Assembly (NCBI GenBank): GCA_013397435.1
Contig: VZRG01000197.1
Span: 1 to 64,000 of the forward strand
Length of the DNA stretch: 64,000 nt
Direction: 5' to 3'
Source of the DNA: Erythrocercus mccallii
Taxonomy: Eukaryota > Chordata > Aves > Passeriformes > Dicruridae
In this document: piece after piece, positions 9,974 to 25,000 of the stretch
How the letters are laid out: each line of letters starts with the position of its first letter
Numbering within the stretch: the stretch's first letter is position 1
The notes under the pieces: generated by a model
Told to the model about the DNA's origin: nothing
Database searches by the model: none
The model's input: only the letters and a program-made list of their open reading frames with translations
Made by a program: the position numbers and the translations under genes

Positions 9974-12900
9974 GTTAATCCAAAAAATGGTGAAAGGCTT
10001 CAATGTTTTGAAAAGTGAAGAGGGTTGGCATACCTTAAGAACTACTGCCACATAATCTGTAAAATCCAAAACACATAACATCAAATTTGATTTTAGAATG
10101 AGGGGTTACTACATCAAGATTGAGCTCATAATAAAACAATAATGGAAGTGGATTTCGTATTTTTGATATACAGTCTAAGAATAATTTTAAATCCTATAAA
10201 ATACTGGTTTCCTAGCGTGTCTGTGTTGAAAAGCATTTCAGGGAAATACAGGGTATAGAGTTAGGAAAATGAAAAGTGTAGCAGACTCCTAAATGTACTT
10301 TCCACACTAAGCAAATAAACCCAAAGTTTGTTGTGCCCTAAAGCCAAGAGTTAAGCTTTAAGTTTTCCCTCAGGTGGCAGCTAAAAATAAGCAGCACAGT
10401 TTTAAGACAGGATCCTACAGACACAGCTCAAGCTTATCAAAAGTGATTCCTTGTCCTCCCCTGTCTCACCACAGGTCAACAAATAAAGTGAATTCTAAGT
10501 TAAGTGACCTGCTTCTGGAAATACTCACTGTCTTAGAATCACACCCTACTGAAAATGTTTGAATTAAAAGGTCCAAACATGAATGTTTTATAAACTGTGT
10601 GAAGAACCTTGTCGTAAAGAAACAACCTGTTTTGTTCATTTGTGATGAATTGCTGCAAACTGGCCCCTTTACAGCTGTATGTTTACACAAAGAATGAAGC
10701 AAAATTAAAGTGCGATCAAAGTTCTCGTCATTATGTGCTAGACAAACCTGACCTGGTATGTGTTTGTGTACCCTGTTGTGGTACTAAGATTTGCAGTCTG
10801 CCGCTTCTTCATGATAAGCAGACAAGAAATAGATGAGACCTTTATTTTTCTGGAAATAAACAACCTCATGATCTCTGACACTTGTTTTCTCTCACTCTCT
10901 GAGTGCCTGTGGACTTGCTTGACTGCCCCCTCTAAAGTCTGTGCAAAAATTGCCATTGTTTAATGGGGATAGTGGGGATCAGGTTTGCAATAGTGCTTCC
11001 ACCTTCATTTATGCAAGTACTACTCCTGGATGCAGGGTACAAAGGAAGCCAGAAAGAAGGAAGGGATCCTCTCTGAGACCCCCAGCCACGTCACCATAGA
11101 ATCAGTACTTGGAAACTGCAGCTGAACTGTGACATGCTAGCATTTTGAATTCAATTCCTCTCACACTATTTGTGTCTTCTCAGCTGTCTGGTTTCATGCA
11201 AGTCATTATGAGCTTTGTTTTGAGGGAACTGATACCACATAATCAGGCCTCAGGACAGTAAGGAAGACCAGGTAGGTTTGATTATGCCTCATCTAAGTGC
11301 TAGAATGTCAGCTGAATTCCTTCAGAAGTGATAGAAAGGCACAAATGGAGCACAAGGAGTAAAACATACGTAGCAAAAACGTGGACAAAGGACAGCAAAG
11401 GCTCAGAAATACCTCACGAGGCAGAGCGTGGGTAAAAGAGACATCAGAGCTCTCTGTTACTGACTTACTTGTGTAAAACAATGCCTTACACGTTCTTGAA
11501 TTTCTGAAAAGTTGCTGTTTATTTAGCAATATCTCCCATAATCAACCAACCAGAAGAGGCCTATGGTTGCTGTCTCAGCCTGTCTCACCTTTTCAAGTTT
11601 CTTTCTGTTCTTCAGGTGTCATCATTTTCCTGGAGAAAATTACTGAAGCTTGTTGTGCTTCACTTCACAGGCACTGTCTCTTCCATGCTACTTTTTCACA
11701 TCTGTCCCAGAGGTGATGAAGTGAACGAAGCTCCAAAGCTATAGGAAGATGGAGATGTCAAAATAAAAGTAGAAGCTATTGCAGATTTTTTTTCAGTATT
11801 TTTTATTTAATGTGTAAAGGAAATTCATAAAATATTTACCCATATGCCATTATTTCAATAAGATAATCTGTTGGTTTTTGGAGACAATCTCATTTACCTA
11901 GCAGCCTAAAAATTAAAAAAACTAAAATACCTCATGCTTAATTTTACATTCAGTTGCCTTTCTCCTTATATCTAAATAAATAATTTGTTTGAATAATATA
12001 TGTTTTGGAATAAGGTTATCCCTACACACAGAGGCTTTATCAAAGTAGAGCATGCATACTTGTATTAATGGGGTGATTCACTGGCAGGATTTTCTGCCTA
12101 GTGCCAGAGTTCTCTATCTCCAGTGATTATTTCTGTCATCACATGCTTTACTTATTTATTTTTTGGCTGACCTTTTGTAAGCATCACCTTTCATTATTAA
12201 GTGTTAGTCAGGAAAATCCTGACTTGTAAACTGCACACTTCTTCAGTACTTACAAGCCATCAACTGTTGATGAAAACCAGAAAACCTGAAAGAATTGCTT
12301 TATGAGTAAGGCTTTTGTAGAGGATTCAGAAAACCTGGTTTAATTTGTGGTTTTGCCACACATTTCTTATGTGGCCTCTGGACAATCGTGTAGACTCAAA
12401 ATCCAAGCTGTGTAAACATGATAGTGATAATTCTTCTACTTAGTATTAACCTTGCTCCTGCATTACAACGTTTTCAGAAAATGCTATAATAATTTTTATT
12501 GCATTTGCACAATGTAGAACAGTGGCCTGTGGGCTCCTTTAGGTCCACAGTAACACAAAGGGTTGTGTTAGAAGCAGAAAATCATCCCTCTTTGTACAAA
12601 TATATTCAATGGAAAACAATAACTGGGCCTGCCAAGATTTACCCTGTGTGTATGGCATTTATGTCTTGTACAGTCATACAGACCAGCTATTTCTAATTTC
12701 CTGTCATTTATCCAGGGAGGGCTTTAAGAACATAAGGAAGACAGTGAAAAAAACTTTTCTTCATCAGGCTCAATCACTCATAAATATTAGTGTAATAGAT
12801 CTGTATCTGAACTGGCAATCCTTTATTAACTCTTCATCGGGGATAACATGCTGTCCCCTGGACAGGACAGTGCTGTAAGTGTGTGGAATGAGTGGAAGGC

Positions 12901-15900
12901 TGAAATGAGTCCCTGGTGCACCAGTTTGGAGAGAGTGCTTAGAAGGTTTACATTCATTTAATGAAAAATGTGAGAAATACAAGTTGCAAAAATTATCAGG
13001 TTTATTGAAAATTACATAGAATTCCTCCAGGAATGAAGGGATCTAATATTTATCTGTATTAATTCCATCTGAAGCTTCAAAATGAAACTGAATCACATTC
13101 CATATCTTTATTTTTCCCTAATAAACATGAATAAAATTGTATTCCTGTCATGAGAAACACATGGATTCACACTCAAAATGTAATTCCTGACTTCCCAGGG
13201 AAAGCTCTCCAAATTCAAAGAGGAACTAATGGAATAATTTTGCCTTCAAGTTACTTTGAAATATTTAATTTGACTGTCATATACTCAGAATCCAGCACTG
13301 CCATGGGCTAATTTCCAGAAAAGTAATAAAAAGACTGGACTGTTATACCATCCCCTATACTACCCTACTATTGGGTAGAATATTCTGTCCTAACCTCTGT
13401 GAAAGGTTAGGACCTGAAGTAAAATCCCTGCATCCTCTTTGGGTACTCACAAATCCTGGTGATCACTGGGATTTTGCTCCATTTCTCCAGAATTTGAGGC
13501 TTCATGCTGCTCTCCCTGAATCTGAATAAATCCCTATGGCTGTTTGTGAAGCAGATCATTCAAAGCACTTGCCTGGAGAAATGTGTTTCACGTACAGGCT
13601 AAGAACTGGGGAGTTTCACATACAAATAAATTTTGTCAAGAGCAGACCAGAAACAAATGCTCAAGTTAGTTTAATATTCCACCCAGGCAGCCCACGTGGA
13701 GAGCTGACAACCACCCCCCTGCCTTGGACTGTTGACAGGTATCAAAGAATTTTCAAAATTTGGCAGCACTTTGTGCAACTGCCATCATTGATCAGACAGG
13801 ACCTGAGCCCAGGCAGTTCCAGAAGGAGAGTCTGCACACGAAGTCATGTTGGAATGAAGGCTGAAGAACTCACAAATCTGATTCAAAACTTGCAACTCTT
13901 AATGGTGCAATGTTCAAGAATTCATGTTGTCGTAATTGAAGATCATTAGGGAAGCTGCCAGAGAACTTTTTTTTACCTGTTAAGAGACCTTATGGTGTAG
14001 TAAAATGATTTGACTCACATGAGATTCTACTTTTCAAAGGGGTTTTTTCATTTTTGAGATAATTTTTTTGCCACTGAAGGAGACGGAAAGCAAAAGAGAT
14101 GCTGAAGTATGTATTGTGTAGCACTTTGTCAAATCATGCATGGATAGCATTGGAGTTCCTCTGGTTCTGTCTTTTTGAGATCCTCTGGAGGAGAAATCTT
14201 AGAGAAATCTACATTGAGAAATCTTCTGGCATTTGTAGCAGGGGACAGACAGGAGACTAAGCAAGGAATGACAAAGCACAAGGATTTAAGGCTGACGATT
14301 GGAGATACAAGCATCATAAAGTTACCCTAGGACAAAGGCATCAGCCTAAACTTTAGGAGCAGATATTGCATTGGCAGGAGTTGAAGCGACCCCAGCATCA
14401 AAATGATCACCTAACTGAACCAACGTGTGGAGTCATGTTGGACAATTTCTCACTTGTAGTCTTTGGAACAGAGAAAAAAGTTTTCAAGGAAGCTGCAAAA
14501 GTAGTATGAAGGAAAATAAAGGTTGTTAGATGTTACCCTTTGAGATAAACACTCTATGCCTATCTAACATATCTGAAACGTCTCTTTCTCTACCCTACAG
14601 AATAGTTCAGAATAGTTCATTCTAGCGTTAGTCTTTATTTAACCCCATGTTTCTTTATTGTTTTCTTTGTTCTTTATTCTTTTCTGTGTTGTTACAGTCT
14701 GCCCGCTGTTCCTTGATAAGCTGCTTTCATGAGTCCTCTTTTTCCAGCCCCATCCATTCTTCTTGCTTGCCTGGAACACTAACTCTGCTTGCTCTTCCAG
14801 GTATCCCCAGCTTATTTTTCTGTACTACAATGTCTCCTATACTGAGAACCATTCCCCAGTACCTTCCACTATCCCTCAGCCCATCTTGCATGTCTTCCCA
14901 TTACTCATTTACCCTGCTGTGCATAATGCTTGTCTGGGGCTTGCAATGGGTGAGATTGTAGGCGCCAGTGAAAACCAAGGCAGCCTGGAGAACAGAAATT
15001 GCATTCAAGGTGCACCCTTCTGTGAGTCTTTCCTAATCCTGTCAAGGTTGTCATCAAGCTGAAGGGTGATGGCTCTGCTGGGAGATGCAGTGTACTGTGC
15101 CAGTAACTTGGATGTGCTGGAATCTGAGAGTCCTTCATTGAAAATTACACACTTCAGAGTATTTGTAAGTGTTATTACTAAGAGCCTGTCAAAACTAATT
15201 TTAATGAAATAACCCTTAGTTGAAATTACTTTAATAAAAACTGAAAGGAGGGAAAAAAAACATCTGAGACATTTTCACAGCTATGTGAGTGGATTATTCT
15301 TCTCACTCCCTGGCCAACTTAATCTCCAGTTCCAAACAATTCAGTTCTTAAAGGCAACATTGTGTTGTTTCTGCAGGTATTCTACTATTAAATGAAAACA
15401 AATTTCAAGGAAAAGAGTTGCTTTACCTCTAGGCCCTGCTAAATTTTCTTTCTTTCTGGTCTCTCCAAGACCATGCATAACAATAATGTCCAGAAGAGGT
15501 AGCAGTGACTTATAGCATATTTAATCCAATAACAGAATACTTAAATATACCAAAAGGCTTCATTTTTTATTTTAAGTTTTTCTACATTAGTTTTCTTCAC
15601 TCTTAGGGGTATGCTGCCTTTTCAAAAGATAACAGTCTGGGTGAGAAATAAAAAATAATTTATCAGATGCATATGATGGAAGTAAAGCAATTCAGCTCAC
15701 TCAGTTTATTGTATAAATTATCATCAGCAAGGAGTAGGAGGCAAATGTTCATTTTAGACAAACCATCCACTCAGTAATTAGTTATTATTTCTCATCTTAG
15801 ATTTTTTCCTATAAAGTTTTGCTGTAAGGAAGAAGACAGTTGTTTCTTTTTTAAAGCTCTTTGTGTGCATGAATATTAGGGAATTACAAGGATTATTTAT

Positions 15901-18559
15901 GCTGGACCACAATGCAAATTATATCCAAGGGATTTCAGGATGTAATGGAGAGCATTGATTTGTTTGGGACTTTTTTCAGTTTGTGTGTTTTGTGCCTTCA
16001 AAAAACAAGTAAGTGGATCATACCCTCCAGTCCAGATTGTCCTTTCTCTTGGAAGATGCTGAGACTGTTTCTGGAGGGCTCTTGCAGCACACAAACTGCA
16101 GAGAGAGGCAAACAACTGGAGCCTGCATTTCACAGGAGACACTACAGGCAGCAGGTAAAACTCACACCTGAGGTATGACAGGGAAACCCCAAAGGCTCAA
16201 GAGGACTGTGCAGTTTCCTGCAGCCCAGAAAGTTCTTGATTGTACTGAAAGAAGGACTACAGCAGGGAGTGTGCTTCTGAATTTTCTACTTTGCCCATTT
16301 TTATAATTTAGGGTGGGGTCTTTTTGCCACCTTTTATTTTTACTATTTAGAAAGTATTCTACATTCTTAGATAAAAGATAAAACCTGAATTGCTTTATTC
16401 TTTCTTTTGTTTTTGTACCTTTTACTTGGTCTCATTTTAAACTCTGCCATTCTTACAATAATTCACTGTAAGCTCATTACTGAGACCATTCAAAACTGTA
16501 GATGTTACAGAGCACTGTTAAGAGCACTAGTATGCAACTATTTCTCTTACCTATTCTTCAAATAACTCAAACATAAACTGAAAACATTCACAAAAAATAT
16601 AATAAAACATATATAAAGACAGAAAAAAAATAAATAAAAGACCAAAGCAGTAAAAAATAAATAAAGCAGTTTAAAATTCTTGCTGATTTTGCACATTTCA
16701 GTTTGCTGAGTTAGTACAAGTCATATTCTAATTTTCCAGCTCTAGCTTCCTGATTGATCATGAAGTGTGGATTCTGCAGGCTCTCCAATACATTATAGGT
16801 CTCTGGTATTTTAACTCACTTCATTCCACTATCTGATCACTGATACAGTAACATGATATTACTGTGAGCATTCTCTCGCTCTTACTCAGGTATTGTTAGG
16901 ATTGATGTCACACTGCAAGTGGCTTTGCTGCCTGTGTTGAGTTTCTGAATGCATTCATGTACAAACAATTCCCAGTCACCAGCCCTGGCAGGAAATGTTG
17001 ATTGGCATTGGCAAGATAGGAAGTCTTCCATTTCTTGTGACCTGCTGTTTAGATGTCACAGGTCAAATGAGCACAGGTTAATAAAGCAGTTGGGAATTTG
17101 CAGTCAAGTCCAAATGTGTGATTGTTGTATTGGCTGGGATTCTGGATTGGAGACTTTCGAAAGATTCAGATATTTGGCATCAGAGACTTGAGCCTTTCAA
17201 CCAAGAGTTGGGATTGTTATTCCAGCTTTCTGTCCTCTCCTGCACAGTTCATTCACTCAGCAGTGCTTGATCTTCTTAAGAGATCTTCCTTCTTAAGGGG
17301 TTCTCCTGCCTTGCCTTATCTTGTTTTCTCTCATCATTTACTCAAGAGATCCTTCGCTTTTTCTCAGTGAAAGGAGGAGTTTTATATCTTCATTTTTATG
17401 TTCGAATGGACTTTTGCTGACCTGTTTGATGAGTGAAAAATCTGTGAAACAGCTGCCACAGCTTAGTGCAACATGTTGAGGCTTGGATAAGCCCTTCCCT
17501 GCCCTACCTGAAGGCATTAGAAACAGCATAAATGAAGTGACCTTTTTTCATTATGAAGTTTTACGATTTAAAAAATTTGTTTGTGGACAAATAATTATTA
17601 GGCAACATCTAAGACAATAGTTCCCATCATGACAAAGAGGTGGAAACAGAATTTTCTGTCAATGCATGAAATCTTTTAAAGAGAACTATTGACAAAAAAA
17701 GGTTTCTTCTTAGGATTTTCTGTAACAGTGTCCTTTGCTGTCTTCTGGTGATATTAAAAGTTCTGAAACACCACGTTAAAAACAATTCTTATGGGACCTG
17801 TGAAAATAGTTACACATAAATTTCAGTAAAATCTTGTTTTAAGTGTAGAGGAAAATACAGCTGATAAATATGACACCAGTTAGAAAATTCCTCAATAAAC
17901 ATTTATATATTTACCATATAACTCTGTGACAGAAAAACACATATCCAAATAAAAATACACACAAAATGCTCTCTTTTTTCCCCATGTAAACTACTATTTC
18001 CAGAAGTTGGGTTTTACAGAGGACCCCTAGTTAATAAGAGATTTTTTTATTTGGGTTTTTAAGACTGACTGCTTTTGTTTCCATCCAAAACAACTGGCTA
18101 CTGCTGCTTCTGGGAATAAATAATAACAACATTGATACTGTGTTTGCCCTTTACCCCTCTCTGTCTTAGTCACAGAAAAGATGTCTTATCATGCACTGGA
18201 AGAATGTAAGTTCATTTCCCTTTGCTGTACAGTGATGATAAAACTTCTTGAACAGTAGTTCTGGTGGATCTCTAACTCACAGAAGTTCTTAATTTTGAAA
18301 ATTCTTCTTTCTAAATATTCTCATTAGAAATAAATAGGTCAAGAATATGCAGAACTCAACTTAGATGCAGGACTTTTAAAAAAATACTTCTTCCTTACCT
18401 TCTGTTACATTCAGAGTGTCTTGAAACCTAATCTTTACTGCCAGCATACAACAGTATGTGCATTCACTCATTGTGACTTGTATTTCTCATCTGCTGGAGG
18501 CAATTTTCTTCAGATTGTTTCATTTATTGTTGAAAAGATATACTATCTTGCATCTAACT
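9974..18559. other. Non-coding, no recognised element
   Basis: Long AT-rich stretch without a recognised transposon, gene or RNA. The frame at 13536-13949 (137 codons, ATG start) is the longest ATG-initiated one in this block and shows no known domain. A pyrimidine-rich section lies at about 14640-14900. A-rich low-complexity sequence is at about 16570-16670. Confidence 0.55.
13536..13949 (+). other. Unrecognised 137-codon open frame, probably chance
   Basis: An ATG-initiated frame ending in TAG. The predicted product has mixed composition, no signal peptide, no membrane segment and no motif I recognise. No splice, promoter or polyadenylation context was identified. A frame of this length is about what is expected once or so by chance in a window of this size and base composition. 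Listed only because it is one of the two longest frames not explained by a transposon. Confidence 0.15.
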
Positions 18560-19085
18560 GGAGTTACCCCAAGTCCTCCTAACCCTATGGTGTGAGGCTA
18601 TGGCTCCCCTTCCCCACCCCAGGTCTCTCTCCTTCCTCTTTGGTGAGAGTGTAGCACCTGGAGTATATGCAGGATGCTTCTTCCTTTCTGGCAGGAAGCA
18701 GTCCTCAAGAAAGGAGGAACTGGCCTTTCAGCACAATGCCTTTAGCCTGAGAGGCAGAATAACCCCTGTGTTGCCTTGTTTGAGCCCATTTCAGACAGCT
18801 CTCTCTTGAAAAGGTGCAGGTAGTGCTGCATGAGCTGGGGCTCTGATGCTAGAGGCATCTTCTTAGGTCCTTAGGTTACTGAGGTCAGCCCCTCTTCCCT
18901 CACTGCCCTCTGTAGCCAACAGCATTTGACTACCCTGTACAAATAGGCAGTAAAGCAGAGCTGATTTAGGGGGCTCTGAGCACGCCTTGTGATCACAAGT
19001 GTCACATGCAGAAATCCCTGCTTTAGCATTTTGTGGAGAAGGGCCAATTTTCGTGTGCCCTCTGCTTACTCTGAGCTCCGGTTTA
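18560..19085. other. GC-richer island, unidentified
   Basis: Visibly richer in G and C than its surroundings, with several C-rich and GAGCTC-type stretches but few CpG dinucleotides, so it is not a CpG island. Frames are short. It could be an old, unrecognised repeat, an untranslated exon or a conserved regulatory element. I cannot tell which. Confidence 0.35.
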
Positions 19086-22000
19086 AAGTTGTACTTCAGC
19101 CAAGAAGATTAGAAGATATAGGTCAAATCACTGTAGCAAATCAACACAGTCCTTAAAATCTAGCAGTAGAATTTACTTAATACCAGAGAATTCATGTTTT
19201 CCTCACTGAACTGGAGAAGTTAAATCTCTCTGAAAGGCAATATTTCTGAAAGATACATGAGCCTTATTTTCAGAAACTTCTTGAAAGCCCAAGAAATAAC
19301 AAGATCATGAGAAACAATAAAAACCTACTTGTTAGTTCAAATCCCATCAACTGTATCTTGTTTTTCCTGTCATCTTAAATGCAAAGATCATCAGAAGGCT
19401 AAAAAGCCTCCCTTTTCCTTAACAATATTACCTGAACCCTTCTCCAGTGTTGTGCCACATAGAGTTTGAATGACATGGAGTAATTTTAACAAGATTCATT
19501 AGCAAAATTTAAGACCTTTGTGCTTTGAAGATCAAAAAACTGTCACAGATATGATCATTCCCATTTCTCATGTTGTCACATTCTCCATTTTCACCTTGTA
19601 CTTCAAAATGATGCCAAATTCTAGTTTTGATAACTCCAGCTGCAGCGTTTACAATTTTTATTTCGTACCTTTCAATCTTGAGACTTTCAAATCTAAGTAA
19701 CTGCATTCCTTTTATCTGCTCACTAATGACCCTCTGGCTGACATGTTGTTATAAAAGAGTGAAGCTTGAAACCACCTCTGTGGGTTTTATGGATTAATCA
19801 TTCATAAGGGGGTGTTGATGAATACAAGTTTTGTTTGCAAAATTTGAAAGTGAAATCTTTTCAGGATCTATGTTATGGCAAGCCCTTTTCAGATTTTTCA
19901 TCCCCAGGACTGAACTCAGAAATTTGTCAGTCCATCATGCATTTTGAAATAATAAACAAATACAAATGAGCACCCCATTCTCCCCTCCCCACACCCAGCA
20001 CATGAATACTGACTGCTATATTAAAACCTGGCAATTCAATCACAGCAGAGGCACACTGCTGATATGAAGGATCACCTAAATGGAATAAATGTAAATGAAC
20101 ATTTTCACAGCCTGACATTAAATGTGCTATGTGTGTGACTTAATCTGGGCCATGTGTGAGACAAATAATCAACTTTGGAGTAGATTTTCCCCTTTGCACC
20201 TGAGTTTTTTCCTTCTTTTTAACAGCTGAAAGTGCAGGGGGAAAGGGGCCAAAGAGAGTCTCATTTGCTGATGAACTATAACACTACAAATCATCAGGGA
20301 GGGAGTTCTGGTGTCCAAACACTCAGAAAAATAGCAAGGGCTACTTTTGACAGCAACACAAAACACCACATTTTTCTCAGTAAATTAATCACAGTTAAGT
20401 TCAATGATGGCTGAAGGCTGCATCTGTGGGAGACAAAAATGACACTTTCCTCCTACCTAGACAACAAAGTTTAGACTAGCATACAAGTTGCCTGCTGGGT
20501 TATTGCTTCACAGCCTGAGTGGCTTCTCTAGATGAGTTAACATTGCTTCTCTAGATGAATTAACTCTGTGGTGGTGTAAAAATGGTCATTGACTTGTAAC
20601 TGCATTTAGCACTTTGAAAATACACATGCCAGGCACAGCAAATAAGGGAGCTGTGGATGCCAATAATGCCAGGCTGTACAGTGCTGAACTCCCAGATGTA
20701 TTAGGGAAGGCTGATACAGTTCCTTGAAGGAAGAAAGACAGGTAAAGATGTAAGCAGCAACATTATTGCACTCCTTGGAATTTGCTTGCTGAGCACTGTC
20801 TCACAGTGCAGAGGAGGCTACAGCCATGCTGACTGTATTTCTTCACTGGCAGTGTGGTGGGCGCATAGGTCAGTGCTGAATGCTTGGGCTGGGCTGCCCA
20901 GGCTATCCTTTTCTCTGTAGTGAACATCTTTGAAAGGAGCTTTGAGTTCAAACGGCTTTTTCTGTCAGGTTTTCTCTCAGGCCAATTCAGAGACTATATT
21001 GAATCCTGACCCTACCTAGCTTCTGCCACCTTGGTGTGATATATGTATTCTCCTTTCCTCCACTGCCTGGAGGTCCTTGGTTCTGTAGAAAGCTCCCAAC
21101 TAGCTAGATCCTTTCTACCCTGTCTCCTGCTCTGTCTTGCTGGACTGGAAACATCAGTCTCCCAAGCACAACTGGTCCCAGAGCACAATTGCTCTGGAGG
21201 GCACCACAGAGTGTTGTGCACAGCTGCCTGAAGAAAGAAACCACTTGTGTCCCTGAAGAAGAAACAACTCAAAGTAAGTGAGTACAGATGTTAATTCCAT
21301 AATTCACCTGAAATAATAGTGGCCATGTTCCTTCCTGAACTGAAATTCAGGGCTTGTGACCTAGTCATTCAAGTACCAGGAAGCTGGATATCAAAACAGA
21401 CAACTTGATATGCTATTCTACACCCTTTTTGCTCTTTCAGAAATGCTGCATATCAACAAAACATTACCTCTTCAATATTCTCAAATGATCAACAAATTTA
21501 TGTTTTCCTTATCCAGATTAATGACCTACAGATGTTGCATTTATTATTAACTCCATCTACGGTAAAATTAGCATGGTAGAGTTGCTAGTAGCTCCTAGAC
21601 ACACAGGAAAATGTCTCCTGAAACACTCACATCCTTACATGTACATGCCAACTAACTTACAGTTAATTTAGTTGAAAAACAAATCAAGAAAAGATTAAAT
21701 AAGGAGGGTCTCTAGTGACATCAAATTCCTGCCCACAAAATAATGCTTCCTTAAGTGCAGTTTGAAGCCAAATGTAAGCATTTTGTAAATGAAGCAGCTA
21801 ATTAACTGCTCTGGTGGAGGATAATGGGTGGAAGCAGAGTTTTATCAAAACCAGCGTGCTCTCTACCATAATAGACAAAGGCAATGTATTAAGAACGCAT
21901 CAGTACTTCTAAGTCCATGAGCAGAAGACATCTGAGTTTTAAGACAGGAAATACTGGACAATCAAGTCAACAATTTTCAGTAACCATTAACTTTCAAAGA

Positions 22001-25000
22001 GACTTCCAGATGTTCTCTCAGGATTCCTCACTCCGAATCAACTTCTCACCTATTTTTTTCTTCCCATTAGTGGCAGTCTGTTTGTTGCAAAGATAATGAA
22101 AGCAAGAACATCCCAGAAATCATGTAGTGGTTCTTACCCAGACGTCTACTAATGAATTCTTGTGTGATTGACTGTTTAGAAGTGCTGAATTAACTTCTCT
22201 GCTTGGAGGCTTATATTGGCTTGAAATACCTCATAGATCAAGTGTGCAACTTCTCTTTGATTTGTTTATTACACCAGCAGTACAGAGTCTAACAGCATGA
22301 AAAGGTTTCAACAGCAGCTCTGGTGCAGTGAATTAACAGAATGATTTTCTAGATTATAGTATTTAGTAATGATCACAGCACTGTCAATTTTCATCATCTG
22401 TGAAGAAACTACAGATGCGAACAACAGTATTGTTGGTCTCCAGGTCACAGAGCAGCCTCCTTTACTTAAGACATACTTCCAAGAAGTTAGGCCACATGAA
22501 CAATGAGTAAACTTTGTGTAGAGCATCCTGAAGGGTTTCTCATATTAAACAGCACTATATAAAAAATAACTATAACTTCAGTAATTAAAGCAACCAGTGG
22601 GTATGTGTGCAATTGAAAAGGACCTGTGTTTTGCAAGTTCTCAATCAGGGCATTCCTGAATACGAAGGAGTAGACTGGTCAAAGAGGACGAAAGGCAGAG
22701 TAAGAGGTAAAGCATTTTTCCCCACAAAATTCCTGATTCTCACTGGAGAGCATGGCTCATCCAAAATTAAATTAGTTAAATTAATCAATTAAAATCAGTT
22801 GGAACACAAAACTCAGAAGAGAATTTCATTTGAAATTCCATCCTGGTTTCCCCAGGTGGTTTGTTGTGCCATTTCCATAACCCAACAACACCTAGTAACT
22901 TGAGACCATTCTTTTTCCATTTAGGGAAGATATTTTGCACAAAAATTTTAAATCAGATAAAGCCTTTTTCTTTCCCTCAAATGATTGTCTTCTTCAGTAA
23001 TGTATGTGTGTGGTTCTAATACACATTTCATCTAAATAGATGAACAGTAAAGAAAAATATTTCCCATATTGATTCTACAGGTGTCATTTAATGTCATATG
23101 AGAGAGAAAATGCCAGAAGGCAGCATTTTTACTATGTATGAGATGAAATTCTGTTCAATAAAGCAGTTTTTACTAGGTTAAAAATAATATAATTGTCTCC
23201 CATTGTGAAGAACTTTCCAAGTTTTATAGTGCTACTACTTCATTGGCTAAAGTTTTGTTGACTATATTTATTGTAAAAATGAGTAGGAATATACACCAGG
23301 AAGGGCCATTTGACTCACTGAGAACATTTTCCTGCTGTTGCAGACAGCCAAACTACTTGATCTTTTTCATACACTAATAGAAACTCAATTTTTTACACCA
23401 AGTATGTTTTCTCCCTTGTATCACTCAGCTGTTCTAGAGCTCACACAAGTAGAATTAAACCTCTAGATTCAAGCACACATTTATTCATTAACAGAGAACC
23501 ATTTGTTCCTGTGACAAAAAGCATCCTTTAACTTAAGTACTTTTCCTCCCAGAGTTCATGCTTCTGACGATGTGATGTATTTATGGAGTGTAGTCATATC
23601 TCTTCTCACTCTTAAAGTACTCTAAATTTTGCAAAACTAAAAAAATAAGAAGACAGGCTGTTTAGAAGAATATGTTGAATTCAGAAGTAATGCCAAGAAA
23701 ATGTTTGAGACACTTTATACTTTAAAGTACTCAAATTGTGGACAATGCAGAACTGTATTTACTCTTATCATTTTCAAATATAAGGTATGGCAAAATTATG
23801 TACATAGGAAGAAGTCAGTATGGACACTGTTCTGATGGTGAGGTATGCAAGAAAATATACTGGCTTTAAACATGAACTTGGACTATTTGGAAATTTGTTT
23901 TATAGAAAGAGTGAATATTTGCAGAGATTGCTATCTGAATGTCTGGTATTCATGCCTTGACAAATTCACTGTATAGAGACTCACTGGACAAAAGCAGGGG
24001 GAAAGCTCACTTCTCCAGACCTGATCATGTCTTTAAATTTTTATCTTTGTGCTTTGTGACATTACCTTTCAAAGGTACTAATGAAAAGTCACTGTAGAAC
24101 TATTTTCAGGTGCAATTATCACTAGTACCTAGTGGCCATATAAAACTGCACCTGCGACTGGCTAAACTGTATAGTCTACATTTACAGATACAATATCTGC
24201 CAGAAATAAAATGTCAGTTTATGCAAATTAGGCCCAGAAGTAAAATATTTCCTGATACTTTTATGGACTTCAGTAGGCTTTGGATCACACTTTAAACATT
24301 TTTTTCTTTCCTAGATCAGCTCTTGTAATGTTTCAGAGTGACAAGCTGAGTTTCTATAAAGAGGAGAATTAGCAGTTCTTGATCTTCTACCATAATGTAA
24401 GATAATATAATTCGATTGGAAACCACTGTTTATTTAAATTTCATCTTTAGAGATCATAGACAACAGGCAGAGGAGATCAGAAACTATAGAATTTGCATTT
24501 TGTTGGATAGATTGGATGCTGAAAGTACTGACAGACATGCCTTTTCCTAAAGGCTATTCTAAAAGTGGCAAGGGTGTCAGCAGTTACTTTTTGCGGTATT
24601 CCTGGAGTATTAAATATTCCTGAACATTTTTGCTTTTCAATAGGAGCTTAAGTACTTTTTAAGTAAATAAGCACTAGTCTCCATCAGAAGAGAAAGGCTG
24701 AACATATTTTTAAACATCGCTTTATTTATATGAAAATCACCCTGTTGTGTATATTGTGTATTATCAGGAAAATCCCAAAAGGAATTTGTGTTGCTGGGCT
24801 GAGTTTGATTAATACTTGTGACAAAACTTTGTTCAGAAGACACTATTGAAAATTCAGTTCAGGATATACCATAGTTGAAATTATGTTTGTCATAGTTTGT
24901 ATCCTGTAGTAGGAGGCTGGATCACAAGAAGTTGAAGTCTAAAGACTTGGCTATTCAGAAACAGCAAACTGCATTTTTTATTTTCCTTTAACCAAAGCAT

